The position numbers and the translations under genes were made by a program. The notes below the pieces were generated by a model that saw only the letters and a list, made by a program, of their open reading frames with translations, did not search any database and was not told the DNA's origin. A stretch of DNA of 7,992 nucleotides, taken from assembly GCA_002404345.1 (NCBI GenBank), contig DHJN01000103.1, forward strand, positions 3,582 to 11,573. Reading direction: 5' to 3'. This document shows positions 5,854-7,992 of this stretch, one piece after another. Every line of letters starts with the position of its first letter. The stretch's first letter is position 1. The stretch comes from Actinobacteria bacterium UBA4719 (GTDB lineage Bacteria; Actinomycetota; Actinomycetes; Actinomycetales; Dermatophilaceae).

Positions 5854-6597
5854 TCAGTTGAGCAGCAACCGAAGGGTGGCCCTGCCGCGGCGACGTTCCG
5901 CATCTCCCAACGGTCCCCAGGCGCGATGGTCATCGGAGAGCATGGGGCCGAGTCTCGCGATGCGGCGTAAGTCCTTTCGCCCGCATTCGGCGCGTGTTGC
6001 AATCGGGTCTGGAACCAGCGATAGCAGGAGCGCGGCATCCTCCCAATCTCGCTCCGGATTGGATCGCACTGGGATGGCCGTTGCTGCGGCCTTGGCCACG
6101 AGTGCTCCCAGGAGACTCGGTCGCCGCACGACCCCCTCGGACTCACGAACCCGAACGGCGACCAGCTGCGACCGATCAAGAGCTTGGCGCGAGCCGGGCA
6201 CCTGGACCGTCCTGGCCGGCGGCACCGTGGTGATGTCTGTGCGCTCGCCGAGCCCCTCGGGGGCGAGGACATCGAACATGACGCTCCCGGGCCCGGGATC
6301 TGCGGGTTTCATGAAGCGGCCGCCGGTTCCCGCTGGGCTGACGTCGCCAAACTCGAAGCCTTGTTGCAGCAGCTGGGAGGCGAGAGCGCGGATGGCTCCA
6401 GGGGATTCGACCACGTTGATGACAACATCCATGTCCGTGGTGGTGCGCGGCATCGTGACACCGTTCTCGGCCGCCAGGATGTACATCATCTGCCCGCCGA
6501 TCAGGGTCCAGTCGGTGCGGCGGTTCGGGAAGAGGTCCAGCAGGACCAGCCAGCCCTGTTCCTGGGCGGGTGACATGCCTTCCAGCACGACGGTCAT
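5854..6597 (-). CDS. AbiEii/MenT-like nucleotidyltransferase, putative toxin
   Basis: A 247-residue protein of the polymerase-beta-like nucleotidyltransferase fold (AbiEii / type IV toxin-antitoxin group). The glycine turn is LIGGQMM (32-38), the paired acids are D55 and D57 in RTTTDMDVVI (51-60), the third acid is probably D109 in VMFDVLAP (106-113), and K169 with RDWEDAALL (183-191) form the usual C-terminal signature (KxxA...RxxD..D). Relatives such as mycobacterial MenT add nucleotides to tRNA or other RNA and arrest growth; here the RNA target is inferred, not seen. The start ATG 6597 overlaps the stop of the upstream HTH gene (ATGA), and the pair forms one operon. It converges on int, with 26 bp between the two stops. 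The catalytic set is complete. A non-toxic role as a housekeeping nucleotidyltransferase cannot be excluded. Confidence 0.82.
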   Translation of the reverse strand: MTVVLEGMSPAQEQGWLVLLDLFPNRRTDWTLIGGQMMYILAAENGVTMPRTTTDMDVVINVVESPGAIRALASQLLQQGFEFGDVSPAGTGGRFMKPADPGPGSVMFDVLAPEGLGERTDITTVPPARTVQVPGSRQALDRSQLVAVRVRESEGVVRRPSLLGALVAKAAATAIPVRSNPERDWEDAALLLSLVPDPIATRAECGRKDLRRIARLGPMLSDDHRAWGPLGDAERRRGRATLRLLLN

Positions 6598-7397
6598 CGG
6601 ACCTGCCTTCCCTGCTTCTCCTCAGGCCCCGAGGGGACGCTCACACCACGCTCGGTACTCAGAATTGGCATGCCCTCTGCGTTCTGCTGGATGAAGGTGC
6701 GCGCCCAGTGATGCGCCCTCGAATCGGGCGCACTCAGCAGGTCCAGGGCGGCCAGGACCACGGGGACCGGTTTGCCGGGACGAAGCACGTACTCAGCACC
6801 CGAGCCAGGGCGCCACAGGTGTATCTGCAGCTGACCGGCCGGGTCGGACTCCAAACCGTAGTCGTTGATGACCCCTGGGAGGGCCTCGCTGCTCAGGTAC
6901 AGATCTGAGACGTCACCCCCAGCAATCTCGGCCCCGGCGGCTGCTGCGACGCCAGCGCCGGAAACGCTGACCCTCGGATCGTTGAGTACGGACTGAACCA
7001 CACCCGGGTGCACCCAGTAGTGAGCCACGTCGGCGCGACGTGAGAGCCACAAGGCCCAGTCCCGCTCGAGACCTCGGTTGGCCAACAGATGGCGAAGGCG
7101 GTAACGGTCACGTCGGTCCGGCTCCAGATCCACGCCAGATTCTGGTCGAGAGTCCGCCGACAGTAGTTGCGCAACCACCAACCAGGCCATGTGTGATGAC
7201 AGTGGCCGGCCGGCCGCTGGCGGCGCCTGCTCCCGCGCACGAACAGCATTTTCGGCGACGACCCAACCCCCTGGGCCCTTGCGACCGTCGAGCTCACCGG
7301 CATGGAGCAGCTGTCGCACACGCTGCACGGAGATGCTTAGTCGCTCAGCAGCTTCGGCGACACTGAGCCAGCCGTCAATCACCAGACCAGTGTCCAT
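6594..7397 (-). CDS. HTH protein with AbiEi-like region, putative antitoxin
   Basis: A 267-residue protein. Residues about 9-55 form an excisionase/MerR-like helix-turn-helix (GWLSVAEAAERLSISVQRVRQLLHAG, then GPGGWVVAENAVRARE). Residues 64-235 resemble the C-terminal part of antitoxins encoded next to AbiEii-type nucleotidyltransferases, with RPLSSHMAWLV (64-74), an Arg-rich LRHLLANRGLERDW (101-114), HPGVVQSVLNDPRVSVSG (130-147), and a VVLAALDLLSAPDSRA segment (213-228). The last 30 residues are polar. The likely role is neutralising the downstream nucleotidyltransferase and autoregulating the operon through the HTH. I chose ATG 7397 because the HTH begins right after it; the frame continues upstream to 7526, but that part is non-coding in character and runs into a 13-bp tandem repeat. 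No Shine-Dalgarno sequence is visible, so the mRNA may be leaderless. The assignment rests mainly on operon context. Confidence 0.72.
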   Translation of the reverse strand: MDTGLVIDGWLSVAEAAERLSISVQRVRQLLHAGELDGRKGPGGWVVAENAVRAREQAPPAAGRPLSSHMAWLVVAQLLSADSRPESGVDLEPDRRDRYRLRHLLANRGLERDWALWLSRRADVAHYWVHPGVVQSVLNDPRVSVSGAGVAAAAGAEIAGGDVSDLYLSSEALPGVINDYGLESDPAGQLQIHLWRPGSGAEYVLRPGKPVPVVLAALDLLSAPDSRAHHWARTFIQQNAEGMPILSTERGVSVPSGPEEKQGRQVR

Positions 7398-7436
7398 GAA
7401 ATATTGCTCAAAAACAAGTAATCCTTGACAAACAGC

Positions 7437-7454
7437 TTTCAGTTGAGCCTGAAA
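7437..7454. promoter_or_regulatory. Inverted repeat, candidate operator of the putative toxin-antitoxin operon
   Basis: TTTCAG (7437-7442) and CTGAAA (7449-7454) form a perfect 6-bp inverted repeat around TTGAGC. It lies 40-57 bp upstream of the HTH gene start, next to TTGTCA (minus strand, 7426-7431), which could be a -35. A second element, GCTCAA (7405-7410), is the inverse of the central TTGAGC. This fits binding by a dimeric autoregulator. Confidence 0.4.
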
Positions 7455-7485
7455 CCCCCTGGTCGAAGAGGTTCCAGTGAGCAAC

Positions 7486-7511
7486 TGCTGTACTTTGCTG
7501 CTGTACTTTGC
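7486..7511. repeat. Two perfect tandem copies of a 13-bp unit
   Basis: TGCTGTACTTTGC occurs at 7486-7498 and again, with no gap, at 7499-7511. It lies between the HTH gene start and the bridge-RNA-like hairpins, so it may be at or near the IS110 left end, or be a protein-binding iteron. Confidence 0.85.
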
Positions 7512-7524
7512 CTCCAGACACCGC

Positions 7525-7640
7525 AAAAGCCCTCATCCCGGATCGGGAAAGGGCCTCTGATGCGATGAAGGAGCGGGGCCTCCTCCCGCTCCAGCGGCGC
7601 CTCCCAGCGGGATGCTTGGGAGTATCCAAGTGCCGCGCGA
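7525..7640 (+). ncRNA. Candidate IS110 bridge RNA (three hairpins)
   Basis: Three successive stem-loops precede the transposase. Hairpin 1 (7529-7554) has GCCCT/AGGGC, an internal loop, then TCCCG/CGGGA. Hairpin 2 (7570-7592) has a perfect 8-bp GGAGCGGG/CCCGCTCC stem with a 7-nt loop. Hairpin 3 (7594-7636) has an outer GCGGC/GCCGC and an inner CTCCCA/TGGGAG stem, with large internal and apical loops. IS110 elements encode a bridge RNA in the left-end leader, with one stem-loop followed by target- and donor-binding loops; number, position and the internally looped third hairpin fit that plan. Guide segments could not be assigned because the IS ends are unknown. Leader regulatory hairpins are the alternative. 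Confidence 0.6.
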
Positions 7641-7647
7641 GAGGGCG

Positions 7648-7653
7648 AGGAGG
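7648..7653 (+). promoter_or_regulatory. Consensus Shine-Dalgarno of the IS110 transposase
   Basis: AGGAGG is a perfect site 7 nt before ATG 7661 and decides that start. It lies within GAGGAGGCCCC (7647-7657), which is complementary to the loop of hairpin 2 (7575-7585) and partly to other GCCTC motifs in the leader. Confidence 0.8.
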
Positions 7654-7660
7654 CCCCTAA

Positions 7661-7992
7661 ATGGAAGCGTATGCCGGTAAGCAGTTTGTGGGAATCGATC
7701 TGCACCGTCGCCGTACGGTGATCGTCAGGACCACCGAAGCTGGTGAAGTGCTGGAGACGGTGCGGATCGTCAATGATGTCGAGCGGTTGGCGTCGGTGAT
7801 GGCCAGGGCTGGTGAGTGCCCGGAGGTGGTGCTGGAGGCCACCTACGGCTGGTATTGGGCGGTCGATGCGTTGCAGGCCGGTGGTGCCAGTGTGCACCTG
7901 GCCCACCCGTTGGGTGTTAAGGCCTTTGAGTACCGCAGGGTCAAGAACGACGTCCGCGATGCCCAGGATTTGGCCGACTTGTTGCGGATGGG
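7661..7992 (+). CDS. IS110-family transposase, N-terminal part
   Basis: The first 110 residues are visible and the gene continues past the right edge. This is the RuvC-like DEDD domain: FVGIDLHRRRTVIV (9-22) with D13, VVLEATYGWYWAVDAL (56-71) with E59, the HLAHPLGVKAFEYRR strand-helix (79-93), and KNDVRDAQDLADLLRM (95-110), which carries the third and fourth acids among D97, D100 and D103. Family members are about 300-450 residues and finish with a Tnp_20 domain holding a catalytic serine, not seen here. These recombinases use a bridge RNA to choose donor and target sites without making duplications. ATG 7661 is fixed by AGGAGG 7 nt upstream. No stop codon interrupts the visible part. Confidence 0.93.
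   Translation, partial: MEAYAGKQFVGIDLHRRRTVIVRTTEAGEVLETVRIVNDVERLASVMARAGECPEVVLEATYGWYWAVDALQAGGASVHLAHPLGVKAFEYRRVKNDVRDAQDLADLLRM

Larger units (their letters stand above)
7486..7992 (+). mobile_element. IS110-family element, left part (runs off the window)
   Basis: It contains the 5' portion of an IS110-type DEDD transposase preceded by a structured non-coding leader, as expected for the IS110 group (long left-end non-coding region). IS110 elements lack clear inverted repeats, so the left end is not visible; it lies somewhere between about 7400 and 7525, and 7486 is only a working boundary. The right end is outside the window. Confidence 0.65.

Noticed and set aside
7425..7430. Plus-strand TTGACA as a -35 for the IS110 transcript
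   Set aside because: No TAnnnT box at a suitable distance downstream; likely chance in an AT-rich spot.
7398..7526. Longer N-terminus for the HTH protein
   Set aside because: The added 43 residues are AT-rich, non-conserved in character and run through the 13-bp tandem repeat and IS110 leader; the HTH starts right after ATG 7397.
1..7992. CRISPR array, rRNA or tRNA genes
   Set aside because: No regularly spaced repeats, rRNA-like sequence or cloverleaf with conserved T-arm was found on either strand by eye.

Overview
The window looks like chromosome or accessory DNA of a high-GC actinobacterium. The signs are GC-rich codon use throughout, frequent GTG starts, TAnnnT -10 boxes lying 6-7 nt before start codons (leaderless genes), and an integrase of the cysteine-rich type that I associate with actinomycete integrative elements. 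I cannot name the genus.

Layout. (1) 1-2325 holds three ordinary plus-strand genes: a VOC/glyoxalase-like protein (341-868), a HAD-superfamily phosphatase (1091-1726) and a GNAT acetyltransferase (1792-2325). (2) 2326-2738 has no supportable gene, only a strong minus-strand terminator at its right edge. (3) 2739-4343 is an ISL3-family insertion sequence. Its 24-bp terminal inverted repeats (22/24 matches) place its ends at 2910 and 4343. Its transposase stop codon overlaps, as ATGA, the start of a 65-residue membrane ORF that reads out of the IS into the flanking DNA. The IS seems to have decapitated a small host gene and given it a new start. (4) 4410-5827 is a translationally coupled excisionase-integrase pair, probably the recombination end of an integrative element whose replication and transfer genes are absent. 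(5) 5854-7397, on the minus strand and convergent with the integrase, is a two-gene operon of an HTH/AbiEi-like putative antitoxin and an AbiEii/MenT-like nucleotidyltransferase, again joined by an ATGA overlap. (6) 7486-7992 is the left part of an IS110-family element. Its transposase starts at 7661 and runs off the window, and it is preceded by three successive RNA hairpins placed and shaped like a bridge RNA.

How it fits together. The right two thirds is an accessory island of nested mobile DNA: a site-specific integration module, a putative toxin-antitoxin operon and two insertion sequences. The ISL3 copy has no target-site duplication, so its flanks were probably rearranged. That would explain both the headless membrane gene on one side and the orphan xis-int pair on the other.

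The most interesting signals are RNA-level. One is a long hairpin that buries the ISL3 transposase ribosome-binding site in any transcript entering from outside the element. The other is the candidate IS110 bridge RNA, one hairpin loop of which is perfectly complementary over 11 nt to the Shine-Dalgarno region of its own transposase. That suggests guide-RNA folding and transposase translation may be coupled.
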